64,000 bases of DNA, taken from contig NZ_AHBZ03000023.1 of assembly GCF_000238375.3 (NCBI RefSeq), positions 1 to 64,000 of the forward strand, written 5' to 3'. Shown here in pieces: positions 29,001 through 37,700 of the stretch; within the stretch, counting starts at the first letter, position 1, and each line of letters starts with the position of its first letter. Origin of the DNA: Pseudoalteromonas citrea (GTDB lineage Bacteria; Pseudomonadota; Gammaproteobacteria; Enterobacterales; Alteromonadaceae). The notes beneath the pieces were generated by a model. That model was given only the letters and a program-made list of their open reading frames with translations, had not been told where the DNA came from and made no database searches. Made by a program: the position numbers and the translations under genes.

Positions 29001-32000
29001 CAACACGCTTAAACACCATGTCGCTGAACGATATGCCGTAGCCAAATGAAATGATATTGTGTGGATCATAACGCCAATCAGCATTGATGAGATTGCCACC
29101 CTCATCAAGGTAGGTCTCAAAACTCTCTGATGGTGCTAGTAACTTGTCTTGTCCCCACCCTTGCTCGAAGTAGAAGACATTATCACCCGATGTGTCTTTT
29201 AATGTATCGTTACCCGCATCACCCGAGATAAAGTCGTCGCCGCTGCTACCTTCCAGATTGTCATCACCGGCACCACCAAACAAAGTATCATCGCCGGAGC
29301 CTCCGTTGAGCGTATCATTGCCTTCATCACCAAACAGTTCATCATGACCATGGTCACCGTGTAAAATATCCTGACCAGTCCCACCGTATAAATCGTCATT
29401 CCCTGACTTACCACTAAGCTGGTCATCACCTGCATGGCCATACAGTATGTCATGCTCATTGTAGTTACCTTCCAGCATATCGTTCTGCGCGTCGCCATTT
29501 ACCGTTAACAACTGATCCTTTACCTCTGAAGCAGTCATCTCAGTGCCATCGTGAAATTCAAATACATCAATTTGCTGTCGCTGACTGGTAAGGTAGCCGC
29601 GAATGGTAATGGTCTCGCCACTGGGCGAGATTGTCAGTATGACATCCTTATTTTGACGCGAGATATAAACCTGCTCTTTTGTGACACCCGGACCAAACTC
29701 GATTTTATCGTGTGCATCTGACCTATATCGCGAGTTATCATTGATGATGATGTCATTGCCATCTCCCAGATCCCACAGGTAAGTATCGTTATCGGCACCA
29801 CCAGTTAAAATATCATTGCCTTGCCCGCCTTGCAGTATATCTTCACCTGCACCGCCATCTAGCTGATCATTGCCTGACTCTCCTTGCAATTCGTCATTGC
29901 CAAAACCGCCACTTAGCACATCATTTCCAGCTCCGCCAAATAAGACATCGTTGTCTGCGCCGCCGTACAGACTGTCAGCTTCTTTGCCACCAAGGAGTAT
30001 ATCATTTCCCATACCGCCATAGATTCGATTGTCTTTCTCATCTCCCATTAAAAGGTTGTGACCACTCGTTCCATTCAATATACGCCCATAGGACTGCGCA
30101 GCATGTCGCACAAAACTTAGTTCAGACAAGGCTGCACGTTTGTGTGGGTCACGCACCGCAGCATTCACTTCGTCTTGAATGCGAGGAAATATGTGTTCAA
30201 AGACTTCTTGGTCCGTTTTTCCATTACTTTGTAATAGTGCAACTTCCGGGAAAAGCTCAAGTTCGCTCAAAGAACTATCAACAATAGCCAGCAACTTAGC
30301 AAAATCACCATTTGCCAGCTCTAGTCGTTTTTGCGGGTCGAGTAGTAAAATGCGCAGCTCATCTGTAACCAAAGAGTATATTTCAATCAGCATCGACTCG
30401 CCGGGCTCTGAGTAATGATCCAAAATATCAATATATCTGAACAAGTAGTCTCCATGTACCAGCCCTTGCTCTATATCAGTAACCAGCTGCGAGGCAGATT
30501 CTACAAGGTCTACCGCATCATCATATAAAAAGCCAAGGTAGGGCGCTAAAGTAGAGGTTGACAACATCTGAAAGTAGAACCCCTCCACCATTTCATCGAA
30601 CGCGGCCTTGACCCTGTCACCTAGCCTGTTTAAAGTCCATGATGTGATTTCCTCACCCCAAAGCTTTTCAAGAAATTGAACATAGCCAGATTCCACCCCT
30701 TCGCTCGGCGCGTCCGCAGGGATACCTGCCCACTGCCAGATAATATCCATCAAAATATTATGCTGAGCAACTGGATCTCTTTCCTCGGCAAACGCCCGCA
30801 CCAGAGTCTTTAACTGGTCGCCTTCTTCGAGCAGCATAGCGTATCGTAGTGATGCCATATTGCCATAGCCGTCCGCATCGGGCAGCAACATCAACTCAGG
30901 TGGGATGCTTTTATCTTTACTCTGATGGATCTCGACAGGGATGGTATTTATTGTATCCCGCTCAAACCAGAGACTTTCAGTCAACCCCTGACTACCATCG
31001 GCGCGGGTATAATACCCGGCACCACGGTGATCGACCCCATTGGGATCCATACCAGTCCCGCCGGACGTGCGCAGTGATAGCGCTGTAATATTCAGCTGTG
31101 CAAGGGAGAACAGTTCGCTTTCAGAGCTGACCCCATCGCTGTTAAGGTCCTGCCATACTTTAAGTGCTGCAAACTGCGTATCTTGCGCATCAATAATGCC
31201 ATCTTCGTTGCTATCCAACTCAGCCAATGCCTCGTAACCATCTCTGGCGAGCTCGCCATTGGCTAACGTGGTCTCAGTGCCGAAAAGTTCGCCACCGCCA
31301 TTTACAATCCCATCCTGATTTCGGTCGAGAAATAAAAAACCATCGTCGGGTGCCAGCCAACTGACTTTCTCTGCAAAACCACTGTTGTCCAGGTCAAAGT
31401 GCACCCCATTTTCTAATGATTTGGTTTCTATACCATCACCATCTAAGTCCACTGCAAGCGGGTCTCTGGGGACTCGTGGCGGTGGCGGCGGTGGTTTAGG
31501 TTTATACTTAGGTTTCTTTTTATTGCCTGAACCATCATCATCATCATCATCGTCGTTGTTGTTATTATTGCCACTACCTGTTCCGGGTCTGTATGGCACA
31601 TAAGGAGTACCATCAGGGTGAGTCAGCTTACCCGTGATCACATCTCGCAGCACTAACGTCGAATAGTCCACAAATTCACCGGTGTGAGTGTTTATCAGCT
31701 CAACACCGGGAGGAAGTAAATTGGTAGCCGGGTCTTTGTAGCCGCCTTTGGTAATAGAGCCATCCGGATTCACCCAGAGCTGATCGCTGGGGTGAATATC
31801 CTGCCCCATATAAATAAGATAAGGTTCTGTTGGAAAGGTCGTGTCAATTTTACATTCAAACTCACCGACCGGAAATTCGGCCGCATCCAGCTCGGTTTTC
31901 AGCTCTTTAACCAGGTTATTAAATTTGGCGAACATGGCTGTTTTACGATCGTCCGCCAGCAGACGGTGCTCACCCTTGTTATTGACATCGACAACATTAT

Positions 32001-32805
32001 TGAGATAGTCATTAATCTTGCCCTTTTGCTCACTGAGCAACGCGTACAATTGTTTTTTTTGCGCCAGTGTCATTGATTCCAGCACTTTGAATGCTTCCGC
32101 AAAGCGGCGCTCCTGCAACCCATATGACCTGCCATCGACCCTGCCATCATCGTTGAAGTCCTTGGATCTATTACTGCCAAACAGCACTTCAAAAAAAGCA
32201 TTATGAATGTTACCGCTGACAATCGCAGCCGACAGGTTTTTGCCTACCATTGCCCTGGTACCGCCATTAAAGGCCAAAGATAACACTGTGGTACGCTGCG
32301 ACTCACTCAGCCCATCCCAGTGAGCTTTGGCGTCAGCGCGACTGATTTTCTGGCGGCTCGCCAAGGTGTTAATTATTTGATTTTCATAACCCTGAATAGC
32401 CGTTTCGAAAATAGGCTTCATGGCCTCTTTGGCCGCAGTGTCATCACCAAACTCACTAAAACTAAAGGTATCCTTCGCTTTGGCCTTTAATTCAGGGTCT
32501 GTAATTTTATCTTTGTATTTATTTAAGATATCGTTGATTTTTTTGGTGTTGGCATCGAGCGTGCTTTTGTTCCATTTTGCTTTATCGATGACCTTTTTAA
32601 TTTCACCTTTAAATAAGCTATAGTTATTTTTTCCTATATTATCATTGCTATAACCCAGCTTATCCAGCACTTGTATAAGCACATCTTCATTTCTAAGGTT
32701 GTAACCGATACCAATTGTTGGTATCCCTTTATGATCAAAATAGATATTTTTCCTAACACCCTCATGCTCTGATATAAAGTCAAAAATATTGTTTTCACCA
32801 GACAA
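26050..32805 (-). CDS. Giant RTX exoprotein with N-terminal T4-type lysozyme domain
   Basis: 2251 residues. Residues about 8-200 are a GH24 (T4-type) lysozyme domain: Glu15, Asp24 and Thr30 in EGVRKNIYFDHKGIPTIGIGYN have the exact spacing of the T4 lysozyme triad (Glu11, Asp20, Thr26), and AFNGGTR is also conserved. A low-complexity linker (about 413-445) of Asn, Asp, Lys and Pro follows, then an EF-hand-like region (about 450-600; DLDGDGIE, DRNQDGIVNG, DSNEDGIID). At least seven blocks of GGxGxDxLx RTX nonapeptides lie between about 915 and 2122, each followed by a haemolysin-type calcium-binding-related segment. The hydrophobic C-terminus (KVLVASQLL) fits a type I secretion signal. There is no Sec signal. 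The start is TTG with AAGGAG eight bases upstream. Last gene of the T1SS operon. Expected role: exported peptidoglycan hydrolase; target unknown. Confidence 0.9.
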   Translation of the reverse strand: MSGENNIFDFISEHEGVRKNIYFDHKGIPTIGIGYNLRNEDVLIQVLDKLGYSNDNIGKNNYSLFKGEIKKVIDKAKWNKSTLDANTKKINDILNKYKDKITDPELKAKAKDTFSFSEFGDDTAAKEAMKPIFETAIQGYENQIINTLASRQKISRADAKAHWDGLSESQRTTVLSLAFNGGTRAMVGKNLSAAIVSGNIHNAFFEVLFGSNRSKDFNDDGRVDGRSYGLQERRFAEAFKVLESMTLAQKKQLYALLSEQKGKINDYLNNVVDVNNKGEHRLLADDRKTAMFAKFNNLVKELKTELDAAEFPVGEFECKIDTTFPTEPYLIYMGQDIHPSDQLWVNPDGSITKGGYKDPATNLLPPGVELINTHTGEFVDYSTLVLRDVITGKLTHPDGTPYVPYRPGTGSGNNNNNDDDDDDDGSGNKKKPKYKPKPPPPPPRVPRDPLAVDLDGDGIETKSLENGVHFDLDNSGFAEKVSWLAPDDGFLFLDRNQDGIVNGGGELFGTETTLANGELARDGYEALAELDSNEDGIIDAQDTQFAALKVWQDLNSDGVSSESELFSLAQLNITALSLRTSGGTGMDPNGVDHRGAGYYTRADGSQGLTESLWFERDTINTIPVEIHQSKDKSIPPELMLLPDADGYGNMASLRYAMLLEEGDQLKTLVRAFAEERDPVAQHNILMDIIWQWAGIPADAPSEGVESGYVQFLEKLWGEEITSWTLNRLGDRVKAAFDEMVEGFYFQMLSTSTLAPYLGFLYDDAVDLVESASQLVTDIEQGLVHGDYLFRYIDILDHYSEPGESMLIEIYSLVTDELRILLLDPQKRLELANGDFAKLLAIVDSSLSELELFPEVALLQSNGKTDQEVFEHIFPRIQDEVNAAVRDPHKRAALSELSFVRHAAQSYGRILNGTSGHNLLMGDEKDNRIYGGMGNDILLGGKEADSLYGGADNDVLFGGAGNDVLSGGFGNDELQGESGNDQLDGGAGEDILQGGQGNDILTGGADNDTYLWDLGDGNDIIINDNSRYRSDAHDKIEFGPGVTKEQVYISRQNKDVILTISPSGETITIRGYLTSQRQQIDVFEFHDGTEMTASEVKDQLLTVNGDAQNDMLEGNYNEHDILYGHAGDDQLSGKSGNDDLYGGTGQDILHGDHGHDELFGDEGNDTLNGGSGDDTLFGGAGDDNLEGSSGDDFISGDAGNDTLKDTSGDNVFYFEQGWGQDKLLAPSESFETYLDEGGNLINADWRYDPHNIISFGYGISFSDMVFKRVDDSLLIEHGQDSLLVESFFASKTEFGVMRITAHIDEIHFDNGEVISYEQIKANIFASTASDDVIIGFTQPDLIDGGAGDDTIQGLQGSDHLKGGLGHDQVEGGEGRDTLYGGGGNDTLNGGEGIDRLFGGYDNDTLDGGKDDDSLVGGEGQDNLIGGSGNDRLDGGYDDDILQGGYGEDTYLFSKFWGQDVIEESGSQNDRIVFEDGITQADVRFVRDHNDLTIVANEDGSQIYLGDYFWGDGRSYKAVEVIEFSDGQELTYEDLFELMNTATEGDDQLYGKEQSAVEIYGLGGNDTIISYGQVYSKFYGGVGNDLIEGNGYLDGGTGNDELRAGFFDDNHLAGGEGDDKLIAYFHDFYRVSGTFEGGRGNDEISGSLGNDTYIFNKGDGQDTITEWEPRMFSPQHEASHDVLQFGDGIRKEDLVFRQVHTDLVIEIAGDSDKITVKNWFMGTEYYKVNELQFKDGTVLSIADIEQSITTDSGGNDGDNTDDNSSASVTNPGGTQDVLTGSDGDDVLSGGAGSDDLIGGAGNDLLLGGRGDDYYFYDSGQDVIRDSEGADTVMFRNGITFSDVASGLTRSGDDLVLRVQDSNENTLTIEGFFASGHNMIEAFQFETGGMFNAQQIYGAFGLPLPDPEAPAAVISYGTAGSDTLNGTDNDEVIEGMSGDDTVSGGKGNDVLIGGRGHDRYLYRAGDGQDVIDNTHGGDDVIELQGVSFSDVASGLQKSGDNLVLNIGSGGDKLTVKNWFLGGDFVVEQIQVSDGSNISADQIFSAFGIANPSRQRSAQYDNLPDEAQYESRFAGAANNDTLLGSSSADMIDGKQGDDWIMSGGGNDYLIGGAGDDTYVIGTQAGHVLINNFDESTSRSETLKFESAHSTDVQFRQSDSDLVIELSATSSVIVLNYFAETSQDAYQLERLQFADSVVLTPQDVAGRLLKVSEQSAVQSSFERLMQAAHASDMSDDGAELGSSVLLDKVLVASQLL
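31475..31580 (-). repeat. Low-complexity linker-coding tract in the RTX gene
   Basis: Runs of Asn, Asp, then Lys-Pro and six Pro are encoded by simple trinucleotide tracts. They separate the lysozyme-bearing N-terminal region from the EF-hand and RTX regions. Length changes here would stay in frame. Confidence 0.75.
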
Positions 32806-32836
32806 AACTCACACTCCTTTCGCGATTAAATAAAAA

Positions 32837-33886
32837 CTAGTAGTTATACCAAAAACCACACCAACTCTCTTCTGCACGACCTTTATCAATTGATTTTATA
32901 TAATCCATTTCAACATATATCTTAGCCCCCAAATCAGCGTGCTTTAATGTGGCTACGACCCCGTTCTTTGTAAAACTAAACACTTTATCTTCAAAAAAAG
33001 CCAACCTGTTCTTACTTCTTTTTCCAACAGACTTTAATTTACCGTCATCACCAACAGTATAATAATCTCTATGATAACCGTGCTCTAAAGCTTTTTTAAA
33101 AACCACTTCCTGGCCCAGCTCACGCCACCTTTTTAATTTATTATCCACATCCTCGCCATAACCAACCCCCTCACAAAATATATCTGGCCTGGAATACCTG
33201 ACCAACCGCTCCTTATTTCCGTCCCCATCAATATCTAAATAAGCCATTTCCATCTTTATATAACCACTTTGATATTTTTTCAGTTGCGCCTGCCAGTTGG
33301 TTTGCTCTTTATGGTTAAGCTGCGCTATTTGCTTATCCAGCTGCTTAAGCACCTCTCCCTCAACCGCTTTAAAGGGTAGAGTTTTGAATCCAGAACCGCT
33401 CAGGTCGGGGAGTTTACAGCCCCGAAACTCTTCTCTGGGCGTGCGGTTAAGCACCTTAAGGTAAGCCTGACATTCTTTATCGCCCCAGCCGTAAGTCGTC
33501 AGTCTGAAGTTGGGCAGCGGCGTGTCCTGACCATTGATCTGGGATATCCGAGCCTTATAAACGCGTGTGAAACAGTCGTCTGTCTTGCATTGTGCCAGCA
33601 CGGATTTATCCCACTGTCGCTGCTCAGCAAAAAAGTCTTCTTTGGCGGCCATACAATCCCAATCATCTTCACGACGCAGAATCTCAGCATCCTGACAGAG
33701 CCAGGCTCGCTGGTTATGAAACGCCACATTCAACGCTTCATTGGCTGCTGTCAAAGTTGCTGACTGGCATATTCGTTTATCCAGCTCAGACGTCGGTTTT
33801 TTACAATCCGCGCCTACCGCCCAGACGCAAGGGGTCAGTAGCAACAAGGTACTGCTGAGTACAGCCAGTTTAGTGAAACCAGACAT
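32837..33886 (-). CDS. Periplasmic protein with LprI-like (DUF1311) N-terminus; candidate lysozyme immunity protein
   Basis: 349 residues. A Sec signal peptide (about 1-24, ending in WAVGA) shows export to the periplasm. Residues about 27-110 follow the LprI/DUF1311 pattern: DCKKPTSELDKRICQSATL, then ANEALNVAFHNQ and further paired cysteines. That family is named for lysozyme inhibition by LprI of Mycobacterium tuberculosis. The C-terminal half (about 160-349) contains a DIDGDGNKERLVRY calcium-loop-like motif and is otherwise unknown to me. The start has AAGGAAAC upstream. It lies 31 bases before the RTX gene that carries a lysozyme domain, on the same transcript. The immunity role is inferred from this pairing. 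Confidence 0.7.
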   Translation of the reverse strand: MSGFTKLAVLSSTLLLLTPCVWAVGADCKKPTSELDKRICQSATLTAANEALNVAFHNQRAWLCQDAEILRREDDWDCMAAKEDFFAEQRQWDKSVLAQCKTDDCFTRVYKARISQINGQDTPLPNFRLTTYGWGDKECQAYLKVLNRTPREEFRGCKLPDLSGSGFKTLPFKAVEGEVLKQLDKQIAQLNHKEQTNWQAQLKKYQSGYIKMEMAYLDIDGDGNKERLVRYSRPDIFCEGVGYGEDVDNKLKRWRELGQEVVFKKALEHGYHRDYYTVGDDGKLKSVGKRSKNRLAFFEDKVFSFTKNGVVATLKHADLGAKIYVEMDYIKSIDKGRAEESWCGFWYNY

Positions 33887-33918
33887 AATGTTTCCTTATT
33901 TAAGTTAAGTGTTGTGCC

Positions 33919-35232
33919 TTAACGCTCACGGGCACCTTCGTCTAGGTGCTGTACAACGGGCGATAACAGAAATTCGATGATCCTACGCTGACCAGTTTTT
34001 ACTTCAGCAGACACACTCATACCTGCACTAAGCGGCACAACGCGGCCATCGACTTGGATAGTTTGTTGATTAATCGCTACTTTGACAGGAAAATACAGGC
34101 CGAGTTGCTCATCTTCTACCGCATCTGTAGACACGTCGAGTACTTCACCTTCGATGATCCCGTAACGGGTAAACGGAAAGCTGTCGATTTTCACCTCAAC
34201 AATCTGTCCCTGGTAAGTAAAGCCAATGTCTTTATTTAATAACCGTGCTTCTACTATCAGTTCATCTTCTGCCGGTACTATGGTCAGTAATTGTTGAGCT
34301 GGGGTCACCACTTCACCGAGTGTACTCAGTGCCAGCGCCTCCACAGTGCCGGAAACAGGTGCATACAGCTTATTTTGGTTTAACAAAAACTGCGACTTTG
34401 CCAGTTCTTGCTGCGCATTCACTAATTCCTGCTCCAGCTGGTTGAGCTCGGCCTGAGCTGTGCGAATTAAGGCCGCTTTTAATGTTTCCTGCTCCTGCTG
34501 TGTTGCTTTTATGGTGGCCTGCAAGGTGTCTATGGTTGCTAGCTCAATATGACGCTGTTCACGGTTGTGAATCGCCGTTTGTTTAATTTCAAGATACTCT
34601 TCTCGCGAAACCAGTTTGTTAACTTGTAGCTGCTCCAGCGCTTGCGCTCGTTCCTCAACCAAAGGCAACACCTTGTCCAGTTGAGTGAGCTTCGCCCGCG
34701 CGCCAGCCAGTTCGGCTTCAAACCTGAGCAATTGCGATGACAGCGAAGCCCGTTCACTACGATACTCGGCCAGTTCTGCTTCCAACAGCGCCTGCTGTGC
34801 AGGGTTAAGCGGTCCGGTGCTCGGGAGCTTAACCTGATTAAGACGCGCAATGAGAAGCTGTTTGCGCCGGATCTGCTGAGAAAAGTCTTGTGTTGACAAT
34901 CTGATACGCTGAAAATTTGACTCGGTAATAGCCGGGTCAAAAGACACCAGTAGCTGGCCTTGCTCAACCCGCTGCCCTTCATGCACATGGATCCCCCGCA
35001 CCACCGACGTTTCCAGTGGCTGGATCACTTTGACCTTTTGCTTCGGGATCAGCTGGCCCTGTGCCACAGCAACAATGTCTACCCGGCCAATGTAGGCCCA
35101 AGCAATTGCGATGATTATGCACACCAATAAAGTCCACACAATGGCCCGCGCACCTTGAGGCGGCGGAGCTGCCTCGATCTCAAGCGCGGGAGCCAAGAAT
35201 TCATATAACCGAGCATCCTGCTTGCGGCTCAT
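33919..35232 (-). CDS. HlyD-family type I secretion adaptor
   Basis: 437 residues, normal length. A cytoplasmic N-terminus and one membrane segment (about 28-46) are followed by a lipoyl half-motif (GIHVHEGQRVEQGQLLVSFD), a long coiled coil (about 105-285) and the second lipoyl/beta-barrel part (LYAPVSGTVEALALSTLGEVV). It bridges the inner-membrane ABC transporter to a TolC-type channel, which is not encoded here. Its ATG overlaps the ABC transporter stop by four bases. Confidence 0.93.
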   Translation of the reverse strand: MSRKQDARLYEFLAPALEIEAAPPPQGARAIVWTLLVCIIIAIAWAYIGRVDIVAVAQGQLIPKQKVKVIQPLETSVVRGIHVHEGQRVEQGQLLVSFDPAITESNFQRIRLSTQDFSQQIRRKQLLIARLNQVKLPSTGPLNPAQQALLEAELAEYRSERASLSSQLLRFEAELAGARAKLTQLDKVLPLVEERAQALEQLQVNKLVSREEYLEIKQTAIHNREQRHIELATIDTLQATIKATQQEQETLKAALIRTAQAELNQLEQELVNAQQELAKSQFLLNQNKLYAPVSGTVEALALSTLGEVVTPAQQLLTIVPAEDELIVEARLLNKDIGFTYQGQIVEVKIDSFPFTRYGIIEGEVLDVSTDAVEDEQLGLYFPVKVAINQQTIQVDGRVVPLSAGMSVSAEVKTGQRRIIEFLLSPVVQHLDEGARER

Positions 35233-37481
35233 GGCGTCACCTCCGGCTCCAGAGAAGCGTACTGCACTTGTCCCCGATGCTGAATATGTGACAAACGGGC
35301 ATAATGTCCGCCCAACCTGAGCAATTCAAAATGACTCCCCTGCTCAACGACCTCTCCTTTATCAATAACCAAAATACGATCGGCATTTTGTACAGCGCTC
35401 AGACGGTGTGCGATAATAAAGACGGTGCGATTTTGGGCAATGCGTGCCATATTGTTTGCGATGATCTGCTCGGATTCATAGTCCAATGCACTGGTCGCTT
35501 CGTCAAAAATAAGGATGGGTGGATCGTTCACCAATGCCCTCGCAATTGCCAGGCGCTGCCGCTGGCCCCCTGAAAGCATGCCGCCTTGTTCACCTATCTG
35601 GGTGTCATACGCTTCTGGTAGTTGTAAGATAAACTCTTCGGCACCAGCCATTCGGGCCGCTTCGATTACTCGTTCCAATGGCATCGACGGATCGCTCAGT
35701 GCAATATTGTCGCGCACGGAGGCATTAAACAAAAAGTTTTCCTGCAACACGACGCCAATTCGGGTCCTTAACCAGGCCGGTGGTAATAAGCTAATATCAA
35801 TTCCGTCGATAAACACACGTCCCTGATGGGGTAAATACAACCGCTGGATCAATCGGGTTAATGAGCTTTTTCCAGATCCGGAGCGTCCCACAATACCAAT
35901 CACCTCGCCCGCTTTAATGGTCAGGTTTATGTTATTCAAAACCGGCGGTCTGTTTGGTGCATAACGAAACTCAACATCTTCAAATCGCACCTCGCCACGT
36001 AGTTTTGGCAGCATCATATTATTTGATCCCTGTGTTTCGGTGGGTGTATTCAGCACGTCTCCCAAACGAGCCAAAGATATTTTAGCCTGCTGAAAGTCCT
36101 GCCATAAATTTGCAAATCGCATGATGGGCGCAGCAACACGCTGTGCGAGAATATTAAATGCAATAAACTGACCAATGGTAAGCACGCCACTGGTAACAGC
36201 AATGGCACCGAAATACAGGATCAATAACCCAGTTACTTTTGTTACATACCCGGACAACTGACCATAAATATTATTAAGCTGAAACGCCTGAAATGAGACC
36301 CGAACATAATTTGCCAATTTTTCATCCCAGCGCTGCCTGAGCTGAGGTTCAACCGCCAGAGATTTGATGGTTTCGATACCATTGACAGATTCAACCAAAA
36401 ACGAGTGATTCTCTGCACTACGCTGAAATTTGGCCTCCAGCCGGGTTCTGAGACTTGGCCCCATCAGCAAGGCAATCACAAAGTAACAAGGCAGGCTGGC
36501 AACTACAATCCATGTCAAACCCGGCGCGTAATAAAACATGATGGCAAAAAAGACCACAGTAAAAAACATGTCCAGGACCACAGTAAGAGCAGATCCGGTC
36601 ATAAACTCCCGGATGGTATCCAGCTCTTTTATGCGGGCCACAGTGTCTCCAACCCGACGTGACTTGAAGTAAGCCAGCGGTAAAGACAACATATGCTGGT
36701 AAAGCTCACTACCCAGACTCACATCGACACGGTTAGTCGTATGGCTGAACAAATATGAACGTAAGCCAGTCAGTATTACTTCAAACGTGATCACAAAGAA
36801 AAAGCCGACGGCCAGTACATCGAGCGTAGTCATGCCTTTGTGCACCATGACTTTATCTATTGCGACCTGGAAAAAAATAGGTGAAGCCAACGCCAGCAAT
36901 TGAATAAAGAACGAAGCTAGCAGCACGTCTGTAAAATACACTTTATATCTGGCCAGTGCTGGTAAAAACCATTTAAAGCCAAACTTAACCTGACTTCTGC
37001 CTTGCCTGGAACGTGCTGTCAACATCAGAATTCTGGGTTTAAATTCAGCAATAAATTGGGTATGTGTGAGCTCTTTTGGCGGTTGCTGGAGATCACTGTT
37101 CTGCACCAAAATCCCTTCTGAGGTGATTTTAGCGATAACAAAAAATTGACCATCCTGGGTTTCAGCCATGACCGGAAGCAAATCTTCATTAATATTTTCT
37201 AACTTAACAACTTTAAACTTAGCTTTATATCCAACTGAGCGAGCAGCCCTCAGGATCTGAATGTCAGAAAATTCATCATCATTATCAGCACTAATCACAA
37301 ATTCATGACGAATATCATTTATACTTATGGACTTTCTATGAAACTTACCGATTAATGACAGGCATAGGATGGCATTATCGAAACGCGTTTGCGCCGAGCT
37401 TCTTTCATTATTTTTATTAACTTTCAAAGTTAAATTTCCTTTTCCTAAAGAGGAGCATTCCTTTCCCGAAGACTTTATCAA
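35229..37481 (-). CDS. Type I secretion ABC transporter with degenerate C39-like domain (HlyB type)
   Basis: 750 residues. The N-terminal C39-like domain (about 30-155) lacks the catalytic Cys, as in HlyB, so it should bind substrate and not cleave it. Six membrane segments (about 175-470) precede an ATPase domain with Walker A GRSGSGKSSL, signature LSGGQRQRLAIARAL and Walker B ILIFDEATSAL. It exports RTX proteins with C-terminal signals, so the RTX gene in this operon is the likely cargo. The start is uncertain: TTG at 37481 gives the longest frame, while TTG at 37427 has a better ribosome site (AAGGAAA). Confidence 0.92.
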   Translation of the reverse strand: MIKSSGKECSSLGKGNLTLKVNKNNERSSAQTRFDNAILCLSLIGKFHRKSISINDIRHEFVISADNDDEFSDIQILRAARSVGYKAKFKVVKLENINEDLLPVMAETQDGQFFVIAKITSEGILVQNSDLQQPPKELTHTQFIAEFKPRILMLTARSRQGRSQVKFGFKWFLPALARYKVYFTDVLLASFFIQLLALASPIFFQVAIDKVMVHKGMTTLDVLAVGFFFVITFEVILTGLRSYLFSHTTNRVDVSLGSELYQHMLSLPLAYFKSRRVGDTVARIKELDTIREFMTGSALTVVLDMFFTVVFFAIMFYYAPGLTWIVVASLPCYFVIALLMGPSLRTRLEAKFQRSAENHSFLVESVNGIETIKSLAVEPQLRQRWDEKLANYVRVSFQAFQLNNIYGQLSGYVTKVTGLLILYFGAIAVTSGVLTIGQFIAFNILAQRVAAPIMRFANLWQDFQQAKISLARLGDVLNTPTETQGSNNMMLPKLRGEVRFEDVEFRYAPNRPPVLNNINLTIKAGEVIGIVGRSGSGKSSLTRLIQRLYLPHQGRVFIDGIDISLLPPAWLRTRIGVVLQENFLFNASVRDNIALSDPSMPLERVIEAARMAGAEEFILQLPEAYDTQIGEQGGMLSGGQRQRLAIARALVNDPPILIFDEATSALDYESEQIIANNMARIAQNRTVFIIAHRLSAVQNADRILVIDKGEVVEQGSHFELLRLGGHYARLSHIQHRGQVQYASLEPEVTP

Positions 37482-37700
37482 TCATTTTTTTCAACTTCAA
37501 CAAAAAGTACTAGGTTATGACCTAAACATAAGCCGTTGAAAGAACCTGTATATTAATCGTCCCGACGTGTTACTTTTTCTTCTCACTGAACTTGGATTGC
37601 AGCGCCCATGCTGCGAAGTTTAAAGCTTCAATATCCTTCCCCCTCAAATGCGATTTAATGCTAAAATCGCGGCAATTGAATTTAATGAAAACCTCTCATA
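37482..37700. other. Intergenic DNA upstream of the type I secretion operon
   Basis: I see no supported gene. The operon promoter should lie here. Near 37660-37700 the sequence (AATCGCGGC, then TTAATGAAAACCTC) resembles the right end of the two minus-strand ISAs1 relics and may be a further IS end fragment. Confidence 0.4.

Noticed and set aside
26900-30050. Regular spaced repeats that look like a CRISPR-style array on the DNA level
   Set aside because: The period is nine codons, in frame, and encodes GGxGxD RTX motifs. There is no constant repeat with unique spacers.
31385-31603. Plus-strand frame with poly-Gly, poly-Ser and poly-Leu
   Set aside because: It is the complement of the Asp/Asn/Pro linker of the RTX gene; the apparent protein is an artefact of trinucleotide runs.
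35229-37481. Bacteriocin-processing peptidase function for the N-terminal domain of the ABC transporter
   Set aside because: The domain lacks the catalytic Cys and the cargo is an RTX protein, so it is the HlyB-type non-cleaving form.
37570-37660. Minus-strand tail reading DIEALNFAAWALQSKF and ending in a stop
   Set aside because: Only about 26 codons from a TTG, with no ribosome site and no family I recognise; it may be a fragment, but I cannot support a gene.
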